A stretch of 64,000 nucleotides of DNA from CAZSBB01 sp964605235 (GCA_964605235.1 CAZSBB010000011.1:68916-132915), one strand, 5' to 3'; positions 41,873 through 50,507 are shown, counted from the stretch's first letter. Numbers and translations: made by a program. Notes: generated by a model not told the origin, from the letters alone.

Positions 41873-43242
41873 TGCTCGCGGCGCTGCTGGCGGCGTGCGC
41901 TCTGCTGGCGCTGGGGGCCGCGCTGCGGATGACAGTCAAACCGCTGCGGGTGCTGTATCTGCCGGCCTCGGTCGTCGCGGGATTGCTGGGCTTCATCCTC
42001 GTGCAATGGCTCACGCGCGTGCCTGCCGCCGGCGCGCTGACGACTGCGATCAGTCAGGAATGGTCAAGCTGGCCCGGCCCGTTGGTGGCGGTGGTCTTTG
42101 CCGCGCTGCTGATGGAACGCAGTGAAGGCGGCGGCTTCACGGCAGCACTGCGCCGCGGCGCCCGCTCCGGACTGCTGGCGTGGATCATCATTCTCGGACA
42201 GGTGGCGATCGGGGCGCTGGTGTACCTCACGCTGGTCGCCCCCGCGCACGCCGGCGTACCCGCGACGTTCAGCCAATTGCTGGAAGTGAGCTGGGCGGGC
42301 GGCCACGGCACCTCGGCGGGGATGGCGCAGGTCTTTGCCGCGCAGGACTGGTCGGCCGGGAAAGACGTGGCGTTTTTCCTCGCCACCTTCGGGCTGGTGT
42401 ACGGCGTGGTCAGCGGCCTGGTGCTGGTGAACCTCGCCATCCGCCGCGGCTGGGTCGCCAAGCTCCCCGCCGAGGAAATCAACGACACCGCGAATACCGC
42501 AGCACCCACCGCAGGGCGCGCCAGCTACCGCGAAGCCATCGCGCCGCTGACGCTGCATGTGGTGTTCCTGGGACTGGCGTTTTTAGTGGGCTTTGGTTTG
42601 CATCAGGTGCTGTTGTGGCTGGCGCGATTGGTGCTCGGGGCGGATGATCCCGCCATCAAAGGACAGGCGATTGACGCGGTGGGCAACCTGCCGCTGTTCC
42701 TGTTCACGCTGCTGGCGGGCGGGTTGGTGCGCTGGGCGCTGGGTCGGCTCAAGCTGGGCCATCTGGTGGATGTCACCCAACTGCGCGGGCTGGTGGGCGT
42801 GGCGATGGATTTTCTGATCGTCGCCGCCATCGCCACCTTGCGGATGGAGGCGCTCAGCGCGTTCTTCCTGCCGATCGCGGCCCTGATTGTCGGGGCGGGG
42901 GTGTGGTCGATGTTTTGCCTGCTGGTGTTGTCGCCGCGCCTGCTGCCTCGGGCGTACTGGTTTGAACTGGGGCTGCTCAACTATGGATTCAGCACCGCCA
43001 ACACGCCGCAGGGTTTCATGCTGCTGCGGATCATCGATCCCGACCTGCGCAGCGGCGCTGCCGAGGACTACGCGGTGGCGGCTCCGCTGAGCGCGCCGTT
43101 CGTCGGCGGGGGCATCATCACGTTTGTGGTGTTTCCACTGCTGCTGGGCAGGTGGGGCGCGGCCGCGCTGGCGGGGTTGTGCGTGGTGGGCATCGCGGGG
43201 TGTTACGCGCTGGGGCGCAAGCTGGCGCGGCGGTCAGGCTGA
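41872..43242 (+). CDS. Sodium/glutamate symporter-like (GltS family) transporter
   Basis: A 456-residue membrane protein with about 11-12 helices. It matches the GltS family in VEVSWAGGHGTSAGMAQVFA-like sequence (the GGHGT motif near residue 143), the paired reentrant-loop segments and the C-terminal FSTANTPQGFMLLRIIDPDL, where Ser/Thr/Asn residues would bind substrate and sodium. GltS imports glutamate, but the substrate here is not certain. It is translationally coupled (TGATG) to the amidohydrolase lipoprotein gene, pointing to uptake of an acid released outside. Longer than GltS (about 400) through extra N-terminal and loop sequence. Confidence 0.7.
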   Translation: MLAALLAACALLALGAALRMTVKPLRVLYLPASVVAGLLGFILVQWLTRVPAAGALTTAISQEWSSWPGPLVAVVFAALLMERSEGGGFTAALRRGARSGLLAWIIILGQVAIGALVYLTLVAPAHAGVPATFSQLLEVSWAGGHGTSAGMAQVFAAQDWSAGKDVAFFLATFGLVYGVVSGLVLVNLAIRRGWVAKLPAEEINDTANTAAPTAGRASYREAIAPLTLHVVFLGLAFLVGFGLHQVLLWLARLVLGADDPAIKGQAIDAVGNLPLFLFTLLAGGLVRWALGRLKLGHLVDVTQLRGLVGVAMDFLIVAAIATLRMEALSAFFLPIAALIVGAGVWSMFCLLVLSPRLLPRAYWFELGLLNYGFSTANTPQGFMLLRIIDPDLRSGAAEDYAVAAPLSAPFVGGGIITFVVFPLLLGRWGAAALAGLCVVGIAGCYALGRKLARRSG

Positions 43243-43254
43243 CTTCGCCAACGG

Positions 43255-43515
43255 TTAGAACCACTCGCTCAGCAGCCACAAACCGACCGCCGCCAGCGCC
43301 ATGAACCCGGCGATCTGCGCCGCCAGCGCGACCGACGCCCGGGGCAGCTTTGCCAGATCGTCAGTCTTGAGCGCCTTGTAGACCACCGCCACACCCAGCA
43401 CCAGGGGCGCGAGCATCAGCAGCCACCAGCGGTCGATCGGCAGCGGCGCCAGGAACGGGCGATAGGTGACCGTCGGCGCCTGCGCCAGCAGCTCCAGGAG
43501 GGTCAGAATGGTCAT
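43255..43515 (-). CDS. Small two-helix membrane protein
   Basis: An 86-residue protein with hydrophobic helices at about 31-47 (WWLLMLAPLVLGVAVVY) and 63-84 (VALAAQIAGFMALAAVGLWL). It is coupled to the preceding gene by an ATGA overlap (its ATG at 43515 shares bases with that gene's stop). Family not recognised; probably a partner of the upstream membrane protein. GC and codon use are normal. Confidence 0.6.
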   Translation of the reverse strand: MTILTLLELLAQAPTVTYRPFLAPLPIDRWWLLMLAPLVLGVAVVYKALKTDDLAKLPRASVALAAQIAGFMALAAVGLWLLSEWF

Positions 43516-44039
43516 GGCGCCGCCTCCGTGCGGGGGGTGCTGGGCAGAGCGGCATCCGCATCGTCGTCGTCGGCCTCGGCATCAGGCCGGTGGAGGTCGC
43601 GGCGTTTGACGCCCACCGGCCGCGCCAGGACATCCAGCAGCGCCAGCAGGTTGAGCCAACCCGCCAGGGAAGTGTAGAGCACGCCCTGTTCGTTGGGTCG
43701 GCCGAAGCTGGGTTGGTAGCGGTGGGGGGCGTAGGGGGAGGGCTGGCGGAGGGCGAACTCCCGCAGGGGGGCGCGGAAGTAGCGTTGCATGGCGAGATCG
43801 ACGGCGACGCCGGGGGCGAGCATGATCTGGCCGTAGTACATGATGCCGGAGGTATGGCGGTCGATGACGCCCACGCCGCCGATGAGCAGGCCCAGCAGCC
43901 AGAGGAGGGCAATGGTGACGCCGACGATTGCGCCGCGGCGTTTTTCGCCGATCAGGACATGCGCCAGGCCGGGGATGAGCCAGCCGCAGAGGGCCGGCCC
44001 CAGGTTCCATTCTTTGGGGGAATCAGCGGGCTGAGCCAC
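43512..44039 (-). CDS. Conserved-looking membrane protein of unknown function
   Basis: A 175-residue protein. An opening LGPALCGWLIPGLAHVLIGE and a helix pair (AIVGVTIALLWLLGLLIGGV) resemble TM2-type small membrane proteins. A middle helix lies near 125-142 (SLAGWLNLLALLDVLARP). The tail is acidic (DAEADDDDADAALP). It is coupled by ATGA to the 86-residue protein gene downstream. I recognise no function; similar short proteins occur in planctomycetes. Convergent with the GltS-like gene. Confidence 0.6.
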   Translation of the reverse strand: MAQPADSPKEWNLGPALCGWLIPGLAHVLIGEKRRGAIVGVTIALLWLLGLLIGGVGVIDRHTSGIMYYGQIMLAPGVAVDLAMQRYFRAPLREFALRQPSPYAPHRYQPSFGRPNEQGVLYTSLAGWLNLLALLDVLARPVGVKRRDLHRPDAEADDDDADAALPSTPRTEAAP

Positions 44040-44112
44040 GTCATTTCCTGTCCAGGTGGGGCGGGGCGTTCAAGCCGCGGTGTGGAAAATTCGATCTAGC
44101 CGGAAAAGTGCG

Positions 44113-44140
44113 TTGACAAACGCTTCCCGCCCGATAGTTT
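44113..44140 (+). promoter_or_regulatory. Putative sigma-70 promoter for the acidic-protein gene
   Basis: TTGACA at 44113-44118 and TAGTTT at 44135-44140 with a 16-base spacer, about 100 bases upstream of ATG 44242. The site sits in a short GC-poor stretch between divergent genes. Confidence 0.5.
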
Positions 44141-44241
44141 AACCGCGCGTGGAAGCCCGGCAACCGTGCCCGGCCCACCAGGTTCACCTGCTTGGAAATC
44201 CACCCCCCCGCCCAGAACCCCCAGTCACGGAGGCGCCGGCC

Positions 44242-44535
44242 ATGAGCTCATTGCTTGTTGAGGAACTGCTCGAAGAAGGCCTGTTGGCCCTGCAGAGCGC
44301 ACAATCGTCACAGACCGTCCCGCAAAATCTCGCCGCGCGCGAAGAAGAGGAAGAGGAAGAGGACTTCGCGGACGATGAAGAAGGAGACGACGATTACCTC
44401 GACGACGACGAGGAGGATGATGACCTCTTCGACGACGACGAGGATGACGACGACGACTTCTTCGACGACGACGACGAAGAGTTCGACGACGACGACGAGG
44501 ATGACGACGAGGACGACGACGATTTCGATGCTTGA
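44242..44535 (+). CDS. Extremely acidic small protein
   Basis: A 97-residue protein with start ATG 44242 (GGAGG upstream). An N-terminal segment of about 33 residues can form a helix (SSLLVEELLEEGLLALQSAQ). The last 64 residues contain 52 Asp/Glu interrupted by regularly spaced aromatic or Leu residues, like the acidic tails of nucleic-acid mimics or histone chaperones. The next gene begins 47 bases later on the same strand. Function unknown; it might bind basic proteins, such as the Lys-rich DksA-like protein, but this is speculation. Confidence 0.65.
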   Translation: MSSLLVEELLEEGLLALQSAQSSQTVPQNLAAREEEEEEEDFADDEEGDDDYLDDDEEDDDLFDDDEDDDDDFFDDDDEEFDDDDEDDDEDDDDFDA

Positions 44536-44582
44536 CGGCTGGGCCGGCTCAATCCGGTGCGGTCGTCACCGGAGTGCCGCGC

Positions 44583-44972
44583 ATGCAACCGACCGACGCC
44601 CAACCCGACGCCGCCACCCAGGAACAGCGTGAGTTCAACGGTCCCGACCGCCGGCAAACGGTGGTCGATCGCCGCCTGATCCCCACCGGCCTGGAGCGCC
44701 GCCGTGGTCCGGGTCGCCGGCGCAATGACTTCATCAAAGCCGCCGAAGAAGGCCAGATGAGCCGCGAACAGTTCCTGTTCGTCATGGCGGTCGACGCCTA
44801 CAAGCGCGCCAACCAGCGCCCCTATCCTTCCTGGACCGAGGTGCTCGAAATCATTCGCAAGCTCGGCTACCGCAAGACCTGCGCCACCAGCCTCGAACTG
44901 GACAACGTGGAAGACTGGACCGAAGCGCCCGATGCGCCGGCGTTCCCCCACGACCAGCCCAAGAGCGAGTGA
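44583..44972 (+). CDS. Conserved-looking small hypothetical protein
   Basis: A 129-residue soluble protein. The N-terminal part is basic and Arg-rich (PDRRQTVVDRRLIPTGLERR and RGPGRRRNDF). The centre is helical (MSREQFLFVMAVDAYKRANQ and SWTEVLEIIRKLGYRK), and the tail is acidic. I do not recognise the family. Start ATG 44583 (GGAG 8 bases upstream); an earlier TTG at 44532 overlaps the previous stop. It is cotranscribed with the acidic protein, and the oppositely charged parts suggest they may interact. A strong terminator follows at 45010-45041. Confidence 0.6.
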   Translation: MQPTDAQPDAATQEQREFNGPDRRQTVVDRRLIPTGLERRRGPGRRRNDFIKAAEEGQMSREQFLFVMAVDAYKRANQRPYPSWTEVLEIIRKLGYRKTCATSLELDNVEDWTEAPDAPAFPHDQPKSE

Positions 44973-45009
44973 ACCCGCCCGGCTTCCGCGCTCACCCCCC
45001 GCATCCGCC

Positions 45010-45041
45010 CGCCGCGTCCCCGCTGACGCGGCGTTTTTTTT
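45010..45041 (+). terminator. Rho-independent terminator
   Basis: Perfect eight-pair stem cgccgcgt/acgcggcg with loop ccccgctg, followed by eight T. It ends the acidic-protein operon. Confidence 0.85.
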
Positions 45042-45069
45042 GCGCCTTGCCTGACCGCCATCGCCGCCG

Positions 45070-46032
45070 TCACTCGCTGATCCGAAGCACCTGGCTCTGC
45101 ACTTTCTCGTCCACCACCTGCGCCAGCCGGTTGGGGCCGATGGTCATGGTCGAGGAGATGCGCGTGGTCTGCACCGTATTTCTGCCGACGGCTTCGTGAC
45201 GCGACAGGTCGAACATCACCTGCGTCTGCCAGCCGCCTTCCTCCAGCCGCACCTCCAGATTGGCTTCCGGCGGCAGCTCCTTCATCTGCTCCTGATCCGG
45301 CGTGAGCGACAGCCGGGCGTTGCCGCTGATGATCGCCACCGGGATGCCCGCGAGATTCTCCAGGCCGTCAAAGCGGTAGGTCGTTTCGTGATGCAGTTGG
45401 CCCGCTTCGTGCTTCCAGTCGAAGGTGGTGGACCACGTGGCGCCGATGGCGGCGCGCGCCAGGGCGAAAGGCACGGTCGCCAGATCACTGGCGGATTCCA
45501 GGAAATCCAGCTCGCTGGGCACTTCAATGCCTTCGCCGGCCTGCTGCCGCATGCGGTCCACGCCCGCGACGATGCTTGCCGCCGAGCCGTCGGGGTTCAT
45601 CTTCACCTCCACCGGCAGTGCCGCGACCGCCGCCAGGTGCTGGTAGACCGTTTCGTTGTCGCCGCGCCCTTCCCGGGTGTCGTGATGCTGCACCTGCCCG
45701 TCGGGCAGCGTGATGTCCAGGGCGATCCAGTCGATGGTCATGGCGCACACCGCGCTGCCGTCGGGCTCCACGCTCTGCACGGTCCAGGTGATCTGGCCGG
45801 TGTAGGCCATGCGGTTGTCGACGTTGCGGGTCTGATCGCCCACGGTGGCGGTGATCCGCCGATCGCGCTGGGTCCAGAACGAATAGCGCGTCGCCCGCCC
45901 GGTCACGTAGCGCGGCTGCAGGTTCACACTCTCGCCGGCGGGGCTTTGTGCCGTCGCCGTCTGGGGAATGCTCAGCAACATCAGCAGCAGCGCCAGCAGC
46001 GCCGCACTACGACGGGGAAGTGCGCATGTCAT
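45070..46032 (-). CDS. Secreted protein of unknown function
   Basis: A 320-residue exported protein. A Sec signal peptide (LLALLLMLLSIPQTATAQ) has a cleavage-like site after ATAQ. The mature part is beta-rich and repeats a pattern resembling lipid-binding or DUF6263-like proteins (YVTGRATRYSFWTQRDRRIT, YTGQITWTVQSVEPDG, WSTTFDWKHEAGQLHHETTY). It has few cysteines and no membrane helix beyond the signal. I do not recognise the family with confidence. It is convergent with the terminated operon and divergent from a sulfatase gene. Confidence 0.55.
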   Translation of the reverse strand: MTCALPRRSAALLALLLMLLSIPQTATAQSPAGESVNLQPRYVTGRATRYSFWTQRDRRITATVGDQTRNVDNRMAYTGQITWTVQSVEPDGSAVCAMTIDWIALDITLPDGQVQHHDTREGRGDNETVYQHLAAVAALPVEVKMNPDGSAASIVAGVDRMRQQAGEGIEVPSELDFLESASDLATVPFALARAAIGATWSTTFDWKHEAGQLHHETTYRFDGLENLAGIPVAIISGNARLSLTPDQEQMKELPPEANLEVRLEEGGWQTQVMFDLSRHEAVGRNTVQTTRISSTMTIGPNRLAQVVDEKVQSQVLRISE

Positions 46033-46100
46033 GTGGTCATCATATCCCCGAGCCTGGGTTCAGGGGGATTCCGAGGGGGGCGTGGGTTCCGGGGAGAAGA

Positions 46101-46161
46101 TCCGGGCTTGCCCGGACATTGGTATGCCGCTGCGTGAAATCGTGTCCGGGCCAGTCCGGAC
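46101..46161. repeat. Paired small palindromes (gtccggg type) upstream of sulfatase
   Basis: tccgggcttgcccgga (46101-46116) and gtccgggccagtccggac (46144-46161) about 30 bases apart. Same family as at 8187 and 12475. Confidence 0.7.
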
Positions 46162-46266
46162 CTGCAAGACCGATGCTTCACGCCGGGTTGTTCCAAGCGG
46201 ACCACCGCCGTACCGCGGCGGCCGACTGTTTTGCGTCCGGACATAACATGCACGCACGGAAATCCC

Positions 46267-47817
46267 ATGCCGCGCACTCCCAACATCGTGATCGTGATGG
46301 CCGAGCAATGGTCGCCCTTTGCCGACCCGCTGCAGTGCGCTTTGCCGGTGGACATGCCCGCGCTGGCGCTGCTGGCGCGCTCGAGCACCTGCTTCACGCA
46401 CGCGCACTGCAACGCCCCGGTGTGCGGGCCTTCGCGGGCGAGCTTTCTCACCGGGTTGTATGTGCATCATCACCAGACGTGGGACAACGGCTCGATTATT
46501 CCGCCGCATGTGCCGACCTTCGCCCACCTGCTCAACCAGGCGGGTTACCAGACCGCCATGTGCGGGCGCATGCATCTGCATGGGATGGATCAGCAGCGCG
46601 GGTTCGGACTGCGGCTGTCGTCGGAGATCATCAATCCGCTGCCGGTGTGCGACGCGGATATGCCCGGCGCGCTGACGTCGGTGCCGCCGGCGATTGCCCA
46701 GATGCCGCGCCCTGCTCAGGGTTACGCGCCGACGTTCAGCGACAGTCCGATTTATCAGCACGATCGCTATGTCACCGAGCGCGCCGTCGATTTTCTGCAG
46801 AACCGGCGCGGCGAGCGCGACGGCCGGCCGTTTGCGTTGGTGGTGGGTTACTTCGCGGCACACAGCGGGTTCAAGCCGTGCCCGGAGCTGGCGCCGCTGT
46901 ACGAAAAATATCGGCAGCGCGCGTTGCCCGTCCCGGCGTTCACGCCCGACCACTTCGCGCAGCTCCCCGAACACTTCCAGCGCCTGCATGGCTACGGCAA
47001 GCCGAGCTCCCGAATGTTCGACCCCGAGCATCATCGGCATGAACTGGCGTGGTACCTCGCCCGCGTGGAGTACTTCGATCAGCAGTTGGGGCGGGTGCTC
47101 GCAGCTTTGGATGCATCGGGCCAGCGCGACGACACGCTCCTGCTCGTCACCGCCGACCACGGCGAAAGCATGGGCCACCGCGGCTACTGGGGCAAGATGA
47201 ACTTCACCGAACGCGCCCAGCGCGTGCCGCTGTACGTCCGCACGCCGGGACAGACCCATTCCCGGCAGATCGACAACCACCCCGCCATGCTGGTGGATGT
47301 GCTGCCCACGCTGGCGGATTACGCGGGCATCGGCGTGGCGGGTCCCTGCGATGGCGCAAGCCTGCGGCCGGTGCTGGAGGATCCCGCGCGCGCTGAGCCG
47401 GGGCGTCTGGTGTGCAGCGAATACCACGGCTACCTCAGCCCGGCCGGCATGTACATGACCCTCCGCGACGGCTGGAAATACTGCCATTACCAGTGCGAAA
47501 CCGATGAACTGTATGACCTGCACCGCGACCCTGAGGAGACGCACAATCGGATTGCCGACCCGGCAGCGCAGGCGCGTTTGCACAGCCTTCGCGCTGACCT
47601 GGCCAGCGCGCTGGATGTACGCGCCACCGAGCGGGCAGTGACGACGTACAACGCCCAGCGCCGCGCCAGCCATCTGGGGTTGATCAGCAATGTGGACCTG
47701 ATGAACGAACTGGCGCACCAGCACCGCCGCTGGCGCGACGCCCTGGCGGAACCGTGGTGGGACGGCGGGAAATACATCGGCCAGTGGGAACCGGCGCCGG
47801 TCAATCCCATCCGTTAG
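46267..47817 (+). CDS. Sulfatase, choline-sulfatase-like
   Basis: A 516-residue enzyme of the alkaline-phosphatase superfamily that hydrolyses sulfate esters. The formylglycine site is Cys53 in CNAPVCGPSRASFLTG (CxPSR consensus; needs an anaerobic or formylglycine-generating activator). Other features: the N-terminal NIVIVMAEQWSP metal region (E in place of one D), CGRMHLHGMDQQRGFG as in choline sulfatases, HRHELAWYLARVEYFDQQLG and LVTADHGESMGHRG. No signal peptide was seen, so it appears cytosolic. Start ATG 46267. The stop codon lies inside a REP palindrome. Planctomycetes usually carry many sulfatases. Confidence 0.9.
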   Translation: MPRTPNIVIVMAEQWSPFADPLQCALPVDMPALALLARSSTCFTHAHCNAPVCGPSRASFLTGLYVHHHQTWDNGSIIPPHVPTFAHLLNQAGYQTAMCGRMHLHGMDQQRGFGLRLSSEIINPLPVCDADMPGALTSVPPAIAQMPRPAQGYAPTFSDSPIYQHDRYVTERAVDFLQNRRGERDGRPFALVVGYFAAHSGFKPCPELAPLYEKYRQRALPVPAFTPDHFAQLPEHFQRLHGYGKPSSRMFDPEHHRHELAWYLARVEYFDQQLGRVLAALDASGQRDDTLLLVTADHGESMGHRGYWGKMNFTERAQRVPLYVRTPGQTHSRQIDNHPAMLVDVLPTLADYAGIGVAGPCDGASLRPVLEDPARAEPGRLVCSEYHGYLSPAGMYMTLRDGWKYCHYQCETDELYDLHRDPEETHNRIADPAAQARLHSLRADLASALDVRATERAVTTYNAQRRASHLGLISNVDLMNELAHQHRRWRDALAEPWWDGGKYIGQWEPAPVNPIR

Positions 47818-47896
47818 CTCCGGGCTCCGCCCGGGGACATGTGTGCCGCATCCCATGGGTTGGCGGGAGAATCCCCCGGCGGAGCCGGGGGCTAAC
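47813..47896. repeat. REP pair (BIME-like) downstream of the RAYT gene
   Basis: gttagctccgggctccgccc (47813 on) and the inverted partner cccccggcggagccgggggc (ending 47896), about 35 bases apart. The stop codons of the sulfatase (+) and the transposase (-) both lie inside REP arms. Confidence 0.85.
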
Positions 47897-48368
47897 GGGA
47901 TTGGTCGATAACGAGTTGCCGATGCCCGGGATGCCGGTGGATGTAGCCGGCGCGGGTTGTCACCGCCTCGGGGGTGAAGCAGTAGCGTTTGTCGTAGCCA
48001 ACCGTCCAGATTCGCCCACCGCCCAAAGCCTGGCGCATGCGGGTTTTCAAGCGTCCGGCAACCGTGGCGACCGCGTCCGTTTTGTGGTCAATCAGCAAAT
48101 GCACGTGCCAGGATTCGATGGCGACGGCCAGCAGGCGATAGTGAAATTCCGCGCTTGCAGTTCGCAAGGCATCGAATGCAATTTGTTGCTGGATCGTGTT
48201 GAGCAGGACGGGATTGCCCGTCATTCGTCTGGAAGCGGTTTGCAGCAACGCCGGATTGCCGGGCAGGATGACGCCATCATCCACATAGCCGCGCACATCG
48301 CCCGGCAACCATGCCCCATAGGTGGTGGTGGTCAGCATGGTAGCCAGCAGGTTTTGCCGCAGTTGCAT
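47892..48368 (-). CDS. REP-associated tyrosine transposase (RAYT, Y1 family)
   Basis: A 158-residue single-strand transposase related to IS200. The HUH metal motif is in AIESWHVHLLIDHKTDAVAT, and the probable nucleophile Tyr is in TRAGYIHRHPGH (the family YxxRHP). An opening MLTTTTYGAWLPGDVRG is typical for RAYTs. RAYTs move or maintain REP palindromes; here matching palindromes flank the gene on both sides and one lies at 17006, as expected for a RAYT with its own repeats. It is not a full transposon. It appears intact. Confidence 0.9.
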   Translation of the reverse strand: MQLRQNLLATMLTTTTYGAWLPGDVRGYVDDGVILPGNPALLQTASRRMTGNPVLLNTIQQQIAFDALRTASAEFHYRLLAVAIESWHVHLLIDHKTDAVATVAGRLKTRMRQALGGGRIWTVGYDKRYCFTPEAVTTRAGYIHRHPGHRQLVIDQSR

Positions 48369-48392
48369 CGGGGCATGATATCGCCATCACCC

Positions 48393-48474
48393 GTTAGCCC
48401 CGGGCTTTGCCCGGGGATGTATGTGCCACAACACATAGGTTGGCGAACAATCCCCCGGCAGAGCCGGGGGCTAA
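48393..48474. repeat. REP pair (BIME-like) upstream of the RAYT gene
   Basis: gttagccccgggctttgccc (48393 on) and the inverted partner cccccggcagagccgggggc then taa (ending 48474), with an interior similar to the pair on the other side (ataggttggcg / atgggttggcg). Confidence 0.85.
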
Positions 48475-48487
48475 TGGGGAAGCGTCC

Positions 48488-48510
48488 GTTAGCCCCGGGC
48501 TCTGCCCGGG
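48488..48510. repeat. Single REP unit
   Basis: gttagccccgggctctgccc then ggg. Third and unpaired REP beside the RAYT gene, 27 bases from the stop of the transglutaminase-like gene. Confidence 0.8.
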
Positions 48511-48536
48511 AATGATTTGGTGCAATGAGGCATGCC

Positions 48537-49565
48537 TTACGCCGCGCCGGCAACTTCCAGCGAGGGCATGCGCACGTCGGTCAAGCCCATGTGCCGCTCG
48601 AACTCCGACTTGCTCATGGCGTACAACTCGTCGGTGATCTCCCCCCGGTCGGCCATGCCCAGCAGCAGGTCGCGCAGCTGGGCGAAGTCGTGGGCCTGCC
48701 CCTCCCGCAGTTCCTTGGTCGCCCACAACCACGCCGACTGATACGGCTGGGTCGAGTCATAGCGGGAAATCTGAATCGGGCAGCCCGGCTGAACGTTCTT
48801 GTACCAGTAGTACTCGTAATCGTTCATCCCGTCGGGCGTGTTCTGGTAGGGCACGGGTTGCAGCTGATCGTGGACCGCCAGAGCGCCCTTGACGTAGCGT
48901 TCGCGGTCGTGCCGCATTTCCCAGAGGTTGAGGATTTCTCCGCCCTTGATCAGCCCGTAGAAGTGATGCTGGGGATCGAAGAAGCACCACTTGCCGTCGA
49001 GATAAACCTCGGCGACGGTGTGGCCGCCGAGCAGCCGGTTGGGGTCGCGCTGCAGGTCGATCCACGCCCACTGCATGGCGGGGCGCGCCTGGATGCCCAG
49101 CATCTGCGCCATGGCGGTCAGCAGCCGGGCGCGACACGAGCAGTGGCCGCCGCCCTTGAGCAGGGTGTGCTCGTCGGATTCGTTGTACAGAAAGACGGGA
49201 ACCTTGGGATAGCACTGGATCAGGTGCTGATCCATGGACTGGGAAAGGGTGATGATCTTTTCGCGGTCGGACATGCCGGCGGTGATGAGGCTGTCGATGT
49301 ACTTCTCCAGCACCGGGTGCGTGCCGCGGCGGTAGGTGGTGGTGATCTTGCCGAAGTCGCCGTGATAGATGTACTCGTAGGTTTCGTCGTTGAGCAGCAG
49401 GCCGTTGACCGAGACCTGCCAGAACGGCGAACCGGGGCGCGCCAGCCCTTCATTGGTCATGGTGAACGCCATCTGCACCGCGCGCAGATGCTGGTCGGCA
49501 AGATAGGGACGCCGGCCGACGTACTTGCGGAAGGCGGCAGGGACGAGGTCACGGGTGAGCTGCAT
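48537..49565 (-). CDS. Transglutaminase-like cysteine protease-fold protein
   Basis: A 342-residue soluble protein with a transglutaminase-like core. The catalytic Cys is in LLKGGGHCSCRARLLTAMAQ, His in GGHTVAEVYLDGKWCFFDPQ, and Asp or Gln in the same FFDPQHHFYG. The N-terminal part (residues 1-120) and the C-terminal acidic-basic end are unassigned. Activity may be deamidation, peptide cleavage or nothing. No signal peptide. Start ATG 49565 is chosen; the Shine-Dalgarno is weak (GGAA). It is upstream of REPs and not coupled to the metal importer beyond it. Confidence 0.72.
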   Translation of the reverse strand: MQLTRDLVPAAFRKYVGRRPYLADQHLRAVQMAFTMTNEGLARPGSPFWQVSVNGLLLNDETYEYIYHGDFGKITTTYRRGTHPVLEKYIDSLITAGMSDREKIITLSQSMDQHLIQCYPKVPVFLYNESDEHTLLKGGGHCSCRARLLTAMAQMLGIQARPAMQWAWIDLQRDPNRLLGGHTVAEVYLDGKWCFFDPQHHFYGLIKGGEILNLWEMRHDRERYVKGALAVHDQLQPVPYQNTPDGMNDYEYYWYKNVQPGCPIQISRYDSTQPYQSAWLWATKELREGQAHDFAQLRDLLLGMADRGEITDELYAMSKSEFERHMGLTDVRMPSLEVAGAA

Positions 49566-49658
49566 GTGATTGATTCCGTGGGATGGAAAAGCACCCATGA
49601 TATCGGGATGCCGACGCACACCCAAGCCGACAGCGGTAGCGGTGGTGCAGGATTGGTT

Positions 49659-50507
49659 TCAGGCTGGGGGGGTGGCGGGGGGATTCGCCGCGCGGCGGGC
49701 CGTCCACAGCGATTTGCCGGCATAGACCAGCACAAACACCGCAGTGGCGCAGAGCACAATCGCAGCCCCGGAGGAAACGTTCAGGAAGTAGGACAGATAT
49801 AGCCCCACGACCCCTGATCCACAGGCGATGCCGCTGGCCAGCGCCATCATGGGTCGCAGCCGACGGGTCAGCAGGCCGGCCGCAGCGGCGGGGCTGACCA
49901 GCATGGCGCTGGTGAGCACCACGCCCACCGCCTGGATGCCGCACACCACGGTGACCGCCAGCAGCAGCAGCAGAACGAGTCGGAGTCGATCCGGATTCAA
50001 GCCAATGGCGCGGGCGTAGCCGGGATCGACGGAAGTCAGCTCCAGCTCTTTGTGCAGAATGGTCAGCGTCAACAGCACCAGGATCGCCACAGCCACCATG
50101 ACCCACAGGTCCAGTGCGGTGACACCGAGAATGTTGCCAAAGAGCATATGGGTCAGGTCACGGAAGGAGCGGGTGGCGCTGATGAGCAGGATGCCCAGGG
50201 CGAACATGCCGGTGAAGAGGATGCCGATGGCGGTGTCTTCGCGCACCTGATGTCGCCGCGACACGACGGCAATACCTAGAGCGGTCAGCAAGTCCGCCAG
50301 CAGCGCGCCCAGCAACAGGTTCCAGCCTTGCAGATGCGCGACCACCAGGCCCGGCATCGCGGTGTGCGCCATGGCGTCACCCACAAACGCCATGCGGCGC
50401 AGCACGACATAGCAGCCCAGGCTGGCGCAGGTCACGCCCACCAGCAGTGCCGCCAGCAGGCCCTGACGCATGAACGCGAATTCCAGCGGCTCAAGCAGAT
50501 GCATCAT
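49659..50507 (-). CDS. znuB: Metal ABC transporter permease (ZnuB/MntB-like)
   Basis: A 282-residue inner-membrane permease of the metal ABC-3 family with about eight helices. Signature motifs: YVVLRRMAFVGDAMAHTAMP near the start and LTSAMLVSPAAAAGLLTRRL later. It works with the ATPase gene upstream, which it overlaps by 17 bases, and a substrate-binding gene, giving an importer for zinc or manganese. Start ATG 50507 (AGGAG 7 bases upstream). Metal identity is inferred from the His-rich binding protein and operator. Confidence 0.88.
   Translation of the reverse strand: MMHLLEPLEFAFMRQGLLAALLVGVTCASLGCYVVLRRMAFVGDAMAHTAMPGLVVAHLQGWNLLLGALLADLLTALGIAVVSRRHQVREDTAIGILFTGMFALGILLISATRSFRDLTHMLFGNILGVTALDLWVMVAVAILVLLTLTILHKELELTSVDPGYARAIGLNPDRLRLVLLLLLAVTVVCGIQAVGVVLTSAMLVSPAAAAGLLTRRLRPMMALASGIACGSGVVGLYLSYFLNVSSGAAIVLCATAVFVLVYAGKSLWTARRAANPPATPPA

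Noticed and set aside
44394..44951. Minus-strand Ser-rich frame opposite the acidic gene
   Set aside because: Poly-Ser text is the complement of Asp/Glu codons; no independent signal.
47892..48368. Complete IS200 insertion sequence
   Set aside because: No IS ends or companion accessory gene; flanking palindromes and length fit a domesticated RAYT instead.
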